A stretch of 64,000 bases of DNA, taken from Shewanella basaltis. GTDB taxonomy: Bacteria > Pseudomonadota > Gammaproteobacteria > Enterobacterales > Shewanellaceae. Of this stretch, positions 27,088 to 36,356 are shown one piece after another. The position numbers and the translations under genes were made by a program. The notes under the pieces were generated by a model that was not told where the DNA came from, made no database searches, and saw only the letters and a program-made list of their open reading frames with translations. Location: contig NZ_JAKILA010000022.1 of assembly GCF_023283885.1 (NCBI RefSeq), positions 1 to 64,000 on the forward strand. The letters are read 5' to 3'. How positions within the stretch are numbered: position 1 is the stretch's first letter; each line of letters begins with the position of its first letter.

Positions 27088-27870
27088 TTACCGCGTTTGT
27101 GGTGCTGGTGATTGCGCTAAAAAATGAACATAACGGCCAAGCGATAAATAAGGCTCGCGTTGTGAATAAGCCAGCTCCATTTCAATCAATTGCTGAGTGT
27201 CAAAATCTGCGGGTAAGTGTTTTTTGAGGTAATCGTTAATGACTCTTACCCCAGACTGAGTCAGCATGGTCAGTTGCCACTGTGCAAACCACTGGCGCAC
27301 ATCTTCGATGTATAACGGATGTGTAGGGGTGAGGCCAACTTTCTTTTTGACCACAAAATCACGTTTTACATAGTCAAAGTTACCTGACACTAGGCTGTGA
27401 AATCGTAATGCTTCTTTGTTAAAAAACATCAACGAAAATAACCCATTGGGTTTAAGTAACGTTAAGAGCCCAGCCAGTGTTGTTTTAGCGTCAATGAGCC
27501 ATTCAGCTACCGCGTGGCACAATATGACATCAAAGTGCCCATATTGTGCTGCTGTTAAGGCCTGAATCGGGCTGTGCACTAACTCAATGGATAAGGGAAT
27601 ATCGGAAGCGGCAATTTGCTGTTGTGCCAGAGCGAGCATTTGCTCTGATATATCGCAAAGCACAACGTCGTGACCTTGTGCTGCAAGCTTTTGACTCAAA
27701 AAACCAAATCCCCCGCCGGCATCTAAAATCCGTAGTTTTGGCTTTTGAAGCTTAGCAAGTTCAGGCGTTAGGTCGCGCCATAATACCGCGGCTCTAATTT
27801 CACCTTTGGTGGTGCCATAAATATTTTGCGCAAACTTAAGGCTCAGTTTATCGAAGTTTTTATCTTGCAC
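27088..27870 (-). CDS. cmoM: tRNA 5-carboxymethoxyuridine methyltransferase CmoM
   Basis: A 260-residue class I SAM methyltransferase. The N terminus MQDKNFDKLSLKFAQNIYGTTKGEIRAAVLWRDL is characteristic of CmoM (formerly SmtA/YcbW), which methylates cmo5U34 of tRNA wobble positions. Motif I is ILDAGGGFGFLSQKLA, followed by VVLCDISEQML and VILCHAVAEWL. Length is normal. It probably completes the cmo5U pathway with CmoA/CmoB elsewhere. Confidence 0.93.
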   Translation of the reverse strand: MQDKNFDKLSLKFAQNIYGTTKGEIRAAVLWRDLTPELAKLQKPKLRILDAGGGFGFLSQKLAAQGHDVVLCDISEQMLALAQQQIAASDIPLSIELVHSPIQALTAAQYGHFDVILCHAVAEWLIDAKTTLAGLLTLLKPNGLFSLMFFNKEALRFHSLVSGNFDYVKRDFVVKKKVGLTPTHPLYIEDVRQWFAQWQLTMLTQSGVRVINDYLKKHLPADFDTQQLIEMELAYSQREPYLSLGRYVHFLAQSPAPQTR

Positions 27871-28147
27871 GGTTTCATCACGTTTGACGTCTACTTAAGT
27901 GATGTCATTGTCTCATTGAGAGTTAAAAAAGGTAAAGATAAATCATCAATTGTAGGCGGCCAGTCAAGCAGATATATCAAGATGATTAAAAACCTATACT
28001 GACATTAAACGCATTTAACAATTAGCCGTTTAGTATCGACAACTCAGTAAGGTATAATGGCTGATTAACCGTTTTGCAGCTTTGTATTGGGCTGCCTGTA
28101 TAGGGTACAACATTGTGAGTCACGACTACGCTATCGAATTAAAAGCG

Positions 28148-28981
28148 ATGCCTTCGCTTTTGTCTTTGTATCGCAAAATTCTGTTTGGACGAAAGCCAGG
28201 CTGGGATAAGCAACCGTTACCAAAGATTTATGTGCAAGCACCCGATGTGGTGTTGTCACAGGACAAAATTCGCCAATATGCAGAGGTGTGTGGCTTTGAG
28301 TTTGACGGGGTGACATTACCGCCAACGTATTTATATGTGTGGGCATTTCGGTTGCATGCAACCATTTTTACGCATAAAGCCGTCACATTTCCGTTGTTGG
28401 GGATGATCCATCTTAAAAATAGCATTAGTGTTTTTCGACCTGTAAAAGTAGATGAAACCGTCACGGTACAATGTGAACTTTCAGCAAGTCGCCATACTGA
28501 TTCAGGGCTTGAGTTTGACTTGGTTTCTAAGGTGTTTGTGGCCGATGAATTAGTATGGCAAGCCTTGTCGACTTATTTGTATCGTATTGATACACCAGGT
28601 CGCCGAGCGCGCCCACCTAAAGCGTCAGACATGTTTTGGGAAAATGTTCAGCAATGGCGTTTAACAGATGATTTAGGCCGGCGTTACGCGAAAGCGTCTG
28701 GTGATTATAACCTGATCCACTTGCATCCATTGTTGTCAAAACGATTTGGATTTGAGCGCGTACTTGCCCATGGTATGTGGTCTAAAGCCCGAGCATTATC
28801 GCAATTAATGCCCTTTATAGGCGATAAGCCTTTTCAAGTTGATGTTGAGTTTAAGCTCCCTGTCTTTATGCCATCTGAAGTCACGTTTGGCTTTGAAAGT
28901 ATTGAAAACGGTAAACGTTTTGAAATGCGCGATGTTAAAGGGCGTAGACCCCATTTGCTGGGTAATGTGACCTATTTATAA
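28148..28981 (+). CDS. MaoC-like dehydratase domain protein
   Basis: A 277-residue double hotdog-type protein. The C-terminal half carries the hydratase motif YAKASGDYNLIHLHPLLSKRFGF with the Asp and His of the MaoC active site, and AHGMW; the N-terminal half has FDGVTLPPTYLYVWAF and FPLLGMIHLKN. It probably acts on acyl-CoA or acyl-ACP enoyl groups, but the substrate is unknown. The start is unclear: ATG 28148, GTG 28118 and TTG 28082 are in frame and none has a good SD. TATAAT at about 28053-28058 is a likely -10, consistent with any of them. Confidence 0.8.
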   Translation: MPSLLSLYRKILFGRKPGWDKQPLPKIYVQAPDVVLSQDKIRQYAEVCGFEFDGVTLPPTYLYVWAFRLHATIFTHKAVTFPLLGMIHLKNSISVFRPVKVDETVTVQCELSASRHTDSGLEFDLVSKVFVADELVWQALSTYLYRIDTPGRRARPPKASDMFWENVQQWRLTDDLGRRYAKASGDYNLIHLHPLLSKRFGFERVLAHGMWSKARALSQLMPFIGDKPFQVDVEFKLPVFMPSEVTFGFESIENGKRFEMRDVKGRRPHLLGNVTYL

Positions 28982-28991
28982 GCGAAAGGTT

Positions 28992-29021
28992 AAAGCTCAA
29001 GTCAATGACTTGAGCTTTTTT
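28992..29021. terminator. Bidirectional terminator
   Basis: AAAGCTCAAGTC and GACTTGAGCTTT form a 12-bp stem around AAT, with a T-run, between the convergent MaoC-type and MscS-type genes. Confidence 0.88.
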
Positions 29022-29031
29022 GTTGATGCGA

Positions 29032-30681
29032 TTACTTTTGATAAATATGCACATCGCGCTGCGGAAATGGAATGCTAATTCCTTCTGCGTCGAAGCGCAT
29101 TTTCACTGCGCGGGTAATGTCCCAATACACTTCCCAGTAATCGTCTGGTTTTACCCATGGACGTACAATAAAGTCGACCGATGATTCGCCTAAGGTATGC
29201 AGTTTTACAATGGGTTCTGGTTGGGGATGAACTTTAGGGTGTTGTTCAACAATGCTTTTTAAAATCGTTTCAGCATGTTCTATGTTGTCGCTGTAACTAA
29301 TCCCAAAAGTCATGTCTACTCGGCGTTGGTGTTCGGCGGTGATATTGTTAATGGTATCGCCCCAGATTTTATTGTTAGGCACAATTAATCTCTGGTTATC
29401 TAAGGTTTTAATGGTGGTCGATACCAGGCTCATGTGGCTAACTCGCCCGGTTACACCTGCAGCATTTATTAAGTTACCAACATCAAATGGGCGATAAATT
29501 AAAATCATCATGCCAGAGGCAAAGTTTGACAGGGTGTCTTGTAATGCAAAACCAATAATCACACCAGCAATACCAAACCCAGCAAGTAATGGGCCCAATT
29601 CAAAACCTAGCTGCGACAGCGCAATTAATAGCCCTAGGGCATAAACGACTTTGCTTGATAACGAGATAAAAAACTCTTGTAACAGTTGGCTAAATTGCAA
29701 TTTCGACGCTCTAACCGTTTTAGCCATAATTTGTGTCACCACTTTGGCAACTAAGCTGGTGACAAACAAAATAAATAAAAACACCAATATTTTAAAGGTT
29801 AAGTTTGGACCGTTATTGATGGTTTGATCTTTAATTACTTTTGCCCAGCCCTGGAGTAGGTTAGACGCGACGCTAAAATTCAACACATCTTGGGTAATGT
29901 CGCCAGACACGCTAAACAAGGTTTGTTTTATTTGCGATACATTTTGCCCTAAGCTTTCAAGGATAGTGGCTGAAATCGCTAAGCTTGAGCTGTTTTGGCC
30001 TAACCGCTCTTTTAACGCGAGCACGTTTGCTTTTTGTTCAGCGCTGATATCGGCACCCGCTTTGGCCGCTTCAGCAACCGCTTTTTGTAATTCGTCTTGG
30101 GTGTAATTCACCAAACTGTCAAATTGATCTGCCCGCTGTAACATAAAGTCGGTAAATGTTTGCTTTTGCGTGGCCACATCAATACCTAGGGTTTCTGCCC
30201 ATTGTAGCGTGTCTAACGTGGCCTTTAAGTAATGGTCACGCTCAAATTCGCGATTAGACATGGCGCTAACTATTTTGCTGTCGTCGCTAGTGCCGAGTTT
30301 GCTGCTTAATAATGCTAAGTCGGCATCTAAATAATTAATCACCTGACCTAAAAACACCAATTGATTTTGCACTAATGGAATAAGGTATTGTGGCTCGGTT
30401 GTACCAGATGTTATTAACTGGTCAATTTCATCACGTAATTGAGATGACTTATTTTTAATACGATACTCGATAATTGTTCGCATCTCGCCTTTTGCAGCTG
30501 ACAACCGTTTTGTGTCATGGTCAATGGTGTGTTGCAATAAGGTTATTTTATCAAGTGTGGGAGTATCAATATTGCCACTGGTTGTTTCTGGAACAGCTGC
30601 AGGTATTTCTTGAGCAGATAATGATGGGACCATCAACAATGTGGTCATCAATAAAAGTAAAGCGGGTAACATCCGTAACAT
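29032..30681 (-). CDS. Mechanosensitive channel, MscS family
   Basis: A 549-residue inner-membrane protein. Signal peptide (cleavage near LSAQ), a long helical periplasmic region (about 35-285), then three membrane helices (about 290-312, 338-360 and 368-395) and the MscS domain: LLAGFGIAGVIIGFALQDTLSNFASGMMIL is TM3 and the pore, followed by IYRPFDVGNLIN, IVPNNKIWGDTINNI and the soluble vestibule ending QRDVHIYQ. It opens on hypo-osmotic tension. It is larger than E. coli MscS because of the periplasmic extension but smaller than MscK. AGGA lies nine bases before the start. Confidence 0.9.
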   Translation of the reverse strand: MLRMLPALLLLMTTLLMVPSLSAQEIPAAVPETTSGNIDTPTLDKITLLQHTIDHDTKRLSAAKGEMRTIIEYRIKNKSSQLRDEIDQLITSGTTEPQYLIPLVQNQLVFLGQVINYLDADLALLSSKLGTSDDSKIVSAMSNREFERDHYLKATLDTLQWAETLGIDVATQKQTFTDFMLQRADQFDSLVNYTQDELQKAVAEAAKAGADISAEQKANVLALKERLGQNSSSLAISATILESLGQNVSQIKQTLFSVSGDITQDVLNFSVASNLLQGWAKVIKDQTINNGPNLTFKILVFLFILFVTSLVAKVVTQIMAKTVRASKLQFSQLLQEFFISLSSKVVYALGLLIALSQLGFELGPLLAGFGIAGVIIGFALQDTLSNFASGMMILIYRPFDVGNLINAAGVTGRVSHMSLVSTTIKTLDNQRLIVPNNKIWGDTINNITAEHQRRVDMTFGISYSDNIEHAETILKSIVEQHPKVHPQPEPIVKLHTLGESSVDFIVRPWVKPDDYWEVYWDITRAVKMRFDAEGISIPFPQRDVHIYQK

Positions 30682-30810
30682 CTAAGCGCGTCCTATGAGG
30701 CTAAATTGCGATTATGATAGTAGAAAAGGGTTAACGGGGCTATGTTCAGCAATGTTATTGGTAAGGATATTTGTTAAACTTACAGCCATTATTGATTAAA
30801 GGTACTCAAC

Positions 30811-31134
30811 ATGGCACTGCAATGCGCCCATTGCTATAAACACTTTTCTATTGCGAAAGTCACTGAAAGCCGGGGGAAGGGATTATCGGTTGAGGTGCAA
30901 TGCCCACATTGTGCGGCATGGCTGGGCCATAATAAAACATTAGCCTTGGTTAAAATAAGCGGTTTTTATGGTGGGGTTATTGCGGCGTTATTCGCATATT
31001 TTGTTGATAACGTTACACATATTACTACGCCATTGATTATCTTTGCCGTGATAGTGGTGGGGTTATCCCATATTATGGATCATTTAAAAATGGTTGAAGC
31101 GCCAGAAGATGACGCGGGTATAAATAATCAATAA
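30811..31134 (+). CDS. Zinc-ribbon membrane protein of unknown function
   Basis: A 107-residue protein. The N terminus carries two CxxC pairs, Cys5-Cys8 and Cys31-Cys34 (CAHC and CPHC), making a probable zinc ribbon; two hydrophobic helices follow (about 50-66 and 72-88) and an acidic tail. It resembles no family I can name with confidence. It is divergent from the MscS-type gene. The SD (AAAGG) is acceptable. Confidence 0.6.
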   Translation: MALQCAHCYKHFSIAKVTESRGKGLSVEVQCPHCAAWLGHNKTLALVKISGFYGGVIAALFAYFVDNVTHITTPLIIFAVIVVGLSHIMDHLKMVEAPEDDAGINNQ

Positions 31135-31144
31135 GTGATTTGGC

Positions 31145-31270
31145 TTAATCGACCACTATGACTTGGCTTTCTAAAGACGTTTCGACATAGTAAATTCCGC
31201 CGAGCACGACAATGCCTACGATGGCCATGACTAAAATGATACCGATATTTTCGCGAAAAAATTGTGCCAT
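31145..31270 (-). CDS. Small single-span membrane protein, 41 residues
   Basis: A short frame, MAQFFRENIGIILVMAIVGIVVLGGIYYVETSLESQVIVVD, with one strong transmembrane helix (about residues 8-27), a positive N-terminal side and an acidic C terminus. AGGA lies about nine bases before the ATG. It is convergent with the zinc-ribbon gene and divergent from the zinc-cluster chaperone. Its size and SD suggest a real small gene, but no family is recognised. Confidence 0.6.
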   Translation of the reverse strand: MAQFFRENIGIILVMAIVGIVVLGGIYYVETSLESQVIVVD

Positions 31271-31477
31271 GATGTGGATCCTATTGGGGGTGATTGCCTT
31301 TTACCTTGATGGTATGAGTCACAGCTTAAGCTTATCTTAAAAACCACCAATACGATGAAAAAGTCAGCAGTAATGGCGTGTTTTTTAAGTCATGGTCATG
31401 AATTGTCACAATCTATGTGTTGCTTTTCAGCACGGCTCTTTTACACTAATGCCCATATTCATTAACCTGATGGAGTT

Positions 31478-31774
31478 GTGCCGTTGAGCTCACGCATTCA
31501 CCTTAGACAAACTATCGCAATCTGGCTAAGTGCCATTTTGATTGTGTTGTCTATCGCTGCGTCTGCGCACTCGGTTCGTCATCTTGAAGATGGGGTGCAA
31601 AATCACTGTACCTTATGTTTTCATCAACATCAGTTAAATAAAACCCTTCACACCAACGAGCTTGTGTTTACGACAAGCCAGCAAACGTTTGAACGTCAAC
31701 ATTATACGCTGCCATTTTTGCTTAGCGTATTTCATGCTTATTACCAAAGTCGTGCCCCGCCTGTTTCTCTTTAG
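31478..31774 (+). CDS. Zinc uptake system-associated periplasmic chaperone-like protein
   Basis: A 98-residue exported protein: hydrophobic signal (about 12-29), then a short mature part rich in His and Cys: HSVRHLEDGVQNHCTLCFHQHQLNKTLHTN, with CTLC and several His that could bind metal. This fits the small family annotated as ABC-type zinc uptake system zinc chaperone, found beside zinc outer-membrane proteins in Shewanella and relatives. The start is uncertain: GTG 31478 sits very close to GGAG, while TTG 31484 has better spacing. It is the first gene of the zinc cluster, ahead of the outer-membrane protein. Confidence 0.7.
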   Translation: MPLSSRIHLRQTIAIWLSAILIVLSIAASAHSVRHLEDGVQNHCTLCFHQHQLNKTLHTNELVFTTSQQTFERQHYTLPFLLSVFHAYYQSRAPPVSL

Positions 31775-32016
31775 TCCAACAAAGTAATGACCCTAAATCT
31801 GGATGGTAAATGACGCTCAGGTGTCGATTTATTTGGCTTACAGTGTTGCTCATGCAGTGTGCATTTGTAACTGAATTTCACTGTGTCGATAGCCAAGTAA
31901 TTGTTCACGTTAATACTGAGAAAATAATATTTCCATTTGATTTTGTTAAATAATTTATTTTTGCCAGCTGGTTTATTACAACCCAAACTGGCTACTTGTT
32001 GTATTTTGGAGATCTC

Positions 32017-33225
32017 ATGTCTGCGTTAAACACTCGCGTTTCTTTATTAGCACTTGCCTGTGCTGTTAGTTCTTATTCTGCAATGGCTGAAGATTCGAGC
32101 TTAACTAACCCCAACATTAGCGCTGTATTAGACGGTTATTATCAAACGGGCGATCGTCCACTGGCTGAGCGTGCAGAGGGTTTTGGTTTAGGCGAAACAG
32201 AATTGGCATTAAGTGCCAATATCGACGAAATGTTTTACGGTAAAGTGACTGCCGTTGTTGAATCTCATGACGGTGAAACAGAATTAAATCTAGAAGAAGC
32301 CTTTATCCAAACGTTAGCCTTACCTAATGGTTTGTCGGTGCGTGCGGGTCGTTTTTTATCTGATGTTGGTTATTTAAATAATCAGCATAAACATACCGAT
32401 GCCTTCACCGAGCGCCCAGCAGCCTATCGTGCATTTTTAGGTGGCCACTATTTTGATGATGGTGTGCGCTTAAGTTATGTTGCGCCTACCGATGTTTATT
32501 GGACCATGGGAGTTGAAGCATTTAAAGGCGACAGTATGCGCGCTGCTGATGAGCATGGCGAGCGTGACTTTGACGATGTTGGGGTGTTTTCTGCCTTAAC
32601 CAAAATTGGTGGCGATATCGGTATCGAAAGTTCGTGGCAATTAGGCTTAAGCTATTTACGCAATGAAAATGGCTTAGCGTATGCTGAAGAACATGAAGAT
32701 GAAGAAGAAACAGATGATGAGCATGAAGAACATAGCCATAGCGCATCATACACCGGAGAAAACACCTATGTTGCAGACTTTGTCTACAAATGGGCGCCTA
32801 ACGGTAACTATAAGTATCAAAACCTTACCGTAAGCGGTGAGTATTTTAGAGTGACAGATATTTTTGGTGAAGAACCAGGACACGATGACGATGCCGGTGA
32901 CGTAGATGACCATGATCATGAGTTCAGCGGTGATGATTATCATGAAGGTTGGTACCTAAGCAGCGTTTATCAGTTCTCTCCAAGTTGGTCTGCTGGTGTG
33001 CGTTATGGCCAAGTGGATACCTATGAAATTCATGAAGATCATTTAGATCCACAAAAGCTGAAAGAAACCGAGCTTAGTGTTGCATGGCATAGTAGCCATT
33101 TTTCGACTGTTCGCTTGCAGTATACTCATCAGGAAGGTACTAACTTTGATGGTTTTGAGGACGATAATATCGTTACATTACAATATGTCATGTCATTAGG
33201 AGCTCACGGTGCGCATCAATTCTAA
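32017..33225 (+). CDS. Zinc-associated outer-membrane protein
   Basis: A 402-residue porin-like barrel: signal peptide (cleavage near YSAMAE), amphipathic strands starting ISAVLDGYYQTG, and a C-terminal strand TLQYVMSLGA. Two predicted surface loops are packed with His, Asp and Glu, at about residues 224-247 (EEHEDEEETDDEHEEHSHS) and 285-310 (GHDDDAGDVDDHDHEF), so they probably gather zinc. No TonB box or plug domain is evident, despite related proteins being named zinc-regulated TonB-dependent receptors. GGAG precedes the ATG. The next gene starts inside its 3' end, so they are translated together. Confidence 0.75.
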   Translation: MSALNTRVSLLALACAVSSYSAMAEDSSLTNPNISAVLDGYYQTGDRPLAERAEGFGLGETELALSANIDEMFYGKVTAVVESHDGETELNLEEAFIQTLALPNGLSVRAGRFLSDVGYLNNQHKHTDAFTERPAAYRAFLGGHYFDDGVRLSYVAPTDVYWTMGVEAFKGDSMRAADEHGERDFDDVGVFSALTKIGGDIGIESSWQLGLSYLRNENGLAYAEEHEDEEETDDEHEEHSHSASYTGENTYVADFVYKWAPNGNYKYQNLTVSGEYFRVTDIFGEEPGHDDDAGDVDDHDHEFSGDDYHEGWYLSSVYQFSPSWSAGVRYGQVDTYEIHEDHLDPQKLKETELSVAWHSSHFSTVRLQYTHQEGTNFDGFEDDNIVTLQYVMSLGAHGAHQF

Positions 33226-34114
33226 AGTGCTTTTAGCAGTGGCAGTAATGCCATTGCTGTTTACCGCGACAGCAAAAGCGGAACTGAATGTGTTTGCCTG
33301 TGAAGCCGAATATGGCGCCTTGGCAAAAGCAATCGCCCCTTCGGCAGATGTGTATTCGGCGACCACGGCGATGCAAGATCCGCATCAGGTACAGGCGCGT
33401 CCAAGCTTAATTGCTAAAATGCGCCAAGCGGATTTAGTGGTGTGCGCCGGTGCTGATTTAGAAATTGGCTGGCTTCCTATGTTGCAAATGAAAGCGGCTA
33501 ATCCTCAAGTAACGTCAACCGATAAAGGCTTGTTTTACGCTGCTGATCAAATCGACACGTTAGATAAACTGACTCGTGTTGACCGCTCAATGGGGGACGT
33601 ACATGCCAAGGGAAATCCACATTTACATTTAGACCCACAGCGTATGTTAACCGTTGCTAAGGCATTGTCTGTTAAGATGAGTGAATTAGATCCACAAAAC
33701 AGCAATGAATATCAGCAATCTTTTGCTGATTTTAGTCAACGCTGGCAGGCTAAAATTCCTCAATGGCAAGAACAGGCTAAAGGGTTAGCCGGTAAGAAGG
33801 TCATCGCTTATCACTCAAGTTTTCGTTATTTATTTAACTGGATTGGGATTGAACAAGTGGCCGATCTTGAACCTAAGCCTGGTTTAGCTCCTACAAGCAG
33901 CCACTTAGCAAGCTTACTCACTCGCGCTGAGCAAGGTGATGTGATGGCGGTGATTGTGGCATCTTATCAGGATGAACGAGGTGCTAAGTGGTTGGGTGAA
34001 CGCGCTAATTTACCTGTTGTGATGCTACCTATGTCTGTGGGTGGAAATGAGCAAAGCCAAGACTTATTTAGCCTTTATGACAGCTTGTTATCCCTACTCA
34101 ATGGGGTGAAATAA
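33209..34114 (+). CDS. ZnuA-like metal ABC transporter substrate-binding protein
   Basis: A 301-residue periplasmic protein of the ZnuA/TroA cluster. After the signal peptide (cleavage near TAKAE) come the ligand histidines DPHQVQARP, GNPHLHLDP and IAYHSSFRY, separated by the typical long helix, and VVMLPMSVGG. Shorter His-rich loops are absent. It starts at a GTG 17 bases before the end of the barrel gene, with AGGAG upstream. It should bind Zn2+ (or Mn2+) and hand it to the permease that follows four bases later. Confidence 0.88.
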   Translation: MRINSKVLLAVAVMPLLFTATAKAELNVFACEAEYGALAKAIAPSADVYSATTAMQDPHQVQARPSLIAKMRQADLVVCAGADLEIGWLPMLQMKAANPQVTSTDKGLFYAADQIDTLDKLTRVDRSMGDVHAKGNPHLHLDPQRMLTVAKALSVKMSELDPQNSNEYQQSFADFSQRWQAKIPQWQEQAKGLAGKKVIAYHSSFRYLFNWIGIEQVADLEPKPGLAPTSSHLASLLTRAEQGDVMAVIVASYQDERGAKWLGERANLPVVMLPMSVGGNEQSQDLFSLYDSLLSLLNGVK

Positions 34115-34118
34115 GGTC

Positions 34119-34886
34119 ATGCTTGATGTTGAGCTACTGTCGATACTATTACCTGCATTAGCAGCCGGTTTGTTGGTACTTTCAACCCATGTGTTATTGG
34201 GCCAACAAGTGCTAAAGCGCGGTATTATTTTTATCGACTTGGCCATCGCGCAAATAGCGGCATTAGGGGCTATCGTGTCTCACATTGATCATGATGTTGA
34301 AGACTTGCCCTTTGTTCACATGTGGATGCCGGCCCTGTTTGCACTTGCGGGGGCGGGCGTGATTGCTTGGATGGCTAAGCGGTTGACTGGTGAGCTTGAA
34401 GCAATGATTGGCTGCTTTTATGTCTTGAGTGCAGTGGCTGCAATGCTGTTGCTGGCAAATGATCCTCACGGCGCTGAGTTGTTAAAACAGCTTATGTCTG
34501 GGCAGATTTTGTGGGTAAGTTGGTCGCAGTTGATGATACCGGCGCTCGTATCTGTGGTGATTTTGGCGTTAATCGCGCTTAAACCGAACATACTCGACGG
34601 TGCGGGTTTTTACTTTTTATTTGCGTTAGTCATTACCTTATCGGTAGAGCTTGTAGGGGTGTATTTAGTATTCAGCACCCTTATTTTACCGGCGTTGGCT
34701 TTAAACAAATATGTAGGTCGAAATAAACTCGTTTGGGCTTATGTTGTTGGTATTGTCGGCTATGTTACAGGCTTATTATTGTCTGCTAACTATGATTTGC
34801 CTAGCGGCGCCGCGATTGTTGCCACGTTGGCGATCAGTGCATTAGTGTTTAGGCAATTGCTTAAATTGGGCCCCAAAACCGCTTAA
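34119..34886 (+). CDS. ZnuB-like metal ABC transporter permease
   Basis: A 255-residue ABC-3 family inner-membrane protein with about eight helices: LLLPALAAGLLVLSTHVLLGQQVLKRGIIFIDLAIAQIAALG at the start carries the family coupling pattern, followed by EAMIGCFYVLSAVAAMLLL and VELVGVYLVFSTLILPALA. It pairs with the binding protein directly upstream. No ZnuC-like ATPase gene follows; a terminator-like hairpin lies downstream. The ATPase must come from elsewhere. Confidence 0.88.
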   Translation: MLDVELLSILLPALAAGLLVLSTHVLLGQQVLKRGIIFIDLAIAQIAALGAIVSHIDHDVEDLPFVHMWMPALFALAGAGVIAWMAKRLTGELEAMIGCFYVLSAVAAMLLLANDPHGAELLKQLMSGQILWVSWSQLMIPALVSVVILALIALKPNILDGAGFYFLFALVITLSVELVGVYLVFSTLILPALALNKYVGRNKLVWAYVVGIVGYVTGLLLSANYDLPSGAAIVATLAISALVFRQLLKLGPKTA

Positions 34887-34969
34887 GCTTACTGCACGGG
34901 TATTAGGTATTAGTCATTGCGATATTGCACTTGGCAAAGGATGTCGCATGGCTGTCACATAACGCGTGT

Positions 34970-35001
34970 TATTCTGCCCTGTATAGCAGGGCAGAATATT
35001 T
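34970..35001 (+). terminator. Terminator-like hairpin after zinc permease
   Basis: TATTCTGCCCTG and CAGGGCAGAATA form a perfect 12-bp stem with a 5-base loop. The T-tract after it is weak (TTTC), so it could also be an mRNA-end stabiliser. It lies about 85 bases downstream of the permease stop. Confidence 0.6.
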
Positions 35002-35083
35002 CAGCGTACATATGTAAACAAAAGAATTGAGTCCCCAGTCCTGCATCGTTATACTGTCGCCAATTATTTTGCAGGAGTATGCT

Positions 35084-35818
35084 GTGCTGCTAATCGCTCG
35101 TTCAATTATTCTCGCCGTGCTATTATTTTTAGCCTTTGTATTTGCAATTGTTTTTTGCCTTATACGACCAATGCATCGTGATAACGTACACGTAATCGCT
35201 AAAATTTTCTCCTCTGTTGCTCCTGTGTTGGGTATTAAGGTCATCACTCGGGTCAACGCAATCAGTGACACTCCACAACCGTGTATTTATTTAGCAAACC
35301 ATCAAAACAACTTTGATTTATTTACTCATACCTCTGCAGTGCCTAAGGCGACGGTGAGTTTAGGTAAGAAAAGCTTGGTGTGGATGCCGTTATTTGGACA
35401 GATTTACTGGTTATCTGGCAATATTTTAATTGACCGAAAAAATCGTCACAGTGCATTTGATACCATGGCAAAAACCATTGAGAAAATGAAAACCCGTTTA
35501 CTGTCTGTGTGGATTTTTCCTGAGGGTACACGGTCACGTGGTCGTGGATTGTTGCCATTTAAAGTGGGAGCATTTCATACGGCTATTGCAGCTCAGGTGC
35601 CGGTAGTGCCAGTGTTAGCGTCTTGTCAGAACCACATTAAGTTAAATCGGTGGGATAATGGCGTGGTCATTGTTGAAATGCTGGCACCCATGCCGACAGA
35701 AGGATTAACCAAAAATGATGTTAAAGCGTTTAGTGCTAAAGTGCATGAGACTATGTCAGCAAGGCTAGTTGAGTTAAACAAAGAAGCATTGGCTTTGAAT
35801 CAAACTGTGAAACACTAA
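35084..35818 (+). CDS. plsC: 1-acylglycerol-3-phosphate acyltransferase (PlsC family)
   Basis: A 244-residue membrane acyltransferase that makes phosphatidic acid. N-terminal membrane helix (about residues 1-25), then the catalytic NHQNNFD (HX4D motif I), the motif GNILIDRKNRHSAFD, FPEGTRSRGRGLLPFK (motif III) and VPVVPVLAS. The GTG at 35084 has AGGAG seven bases upstream; the frame extends 19 codons further, but without SD or conserved sequence. The symbol fits the family, although another PlsC may exist in the genome. Confidence 0.85.
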   Translation: MLLIARSIILAVLLFLAFVFAIVFCLIRPMHRDNVHVIAKIFSSVAPVLGIKVITRVNAISDTPQPCIYLANHQNNFDLFTHTSAVPKATVSLGKKSLVWMPLFGQIYWLSGNILIDRKNRHSAFDTMAKTIEKMKTRLLSVWIFPEGTRSRGRGLLPFKVGAFHTAIAAQVPVVPVLASCQNHIKLNRWDNGVVIVEMLAPMPTEGLTKNDVKAFSAKVHETMSARLVELNKEALALNQTVKH

Positions 35819-35899
35819 ACTGCGTTGATAAGTTCGCAACTTAGGTGAGTTTGGGTATAATTGGCTAAAATTTATATGTGTTTATTAACGGAGTAATCC

Positions 35900-36310
35900 A
35901 TGTCTGTTGAGCGTCAGTTAAAAGAGCAATTTGCTGAAAACCGCGAAATTGTTGATGCCTTACTTGCTGATGGTTCAGAGCCTGATGCGGAATATACAAT
36001 TGAACATCACTTTTCGGCGACAAATTTTGATCGTTTAGAAAAGGCCGCTGTGGATGCGTTCAAGCTCGGCTTTGAAGTGAATGATGCCGAAGAGATGGAA
36101 CTTGATGATGGGTCGGTGATTTTTTGTTTTGATGCCATCGCTTACCACAAACTCGATGCATCGTTACTTGATAAAGCATGTGAGCAATTAATTCAACTTG
36201 CGGCAAAGCAAAAGGTCGATTATGACGGCTGGGGCACTTATTTTGTAGGTGACGAGATTGAAGATGAAGACGACGAAGATGATGAAGACAGTCATGATTC
36301 ATTTCATTAA
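35900..36310 (+). CDS. rraB: Regulator of ribonuclease E activity B
   Basis: A 136-residue acidic protein that binds RNase E and inhibits its endonuclease action. It begins [38 protein letters not shown] and contains [24 protein letters not shown]-type [10 protein letters not shown], and the poly-acidic tail [11 protein letters not shown] typical of RraB. Length matches. TATAAT at about 35857-35862 is a likely -10. A terminator follows. Confidence 0.95.
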   Translation: MSVERQLKEQFAENREIVDALLADGSEPDAEYTIEHHFSATNFDRLEKAAVDAFKLGFEVNDAEEMELDDGSVIFCFDAIAYHKLDASLLDKACEQLIQLAAKQKVDYDGWGTYFVGDEIEDEDDEDDEDSHDSFH

Positions 36311-36356
36311 TGACACGATAGGTTAACGTTTTCGACTCTATCTCTACCATTGCGAT

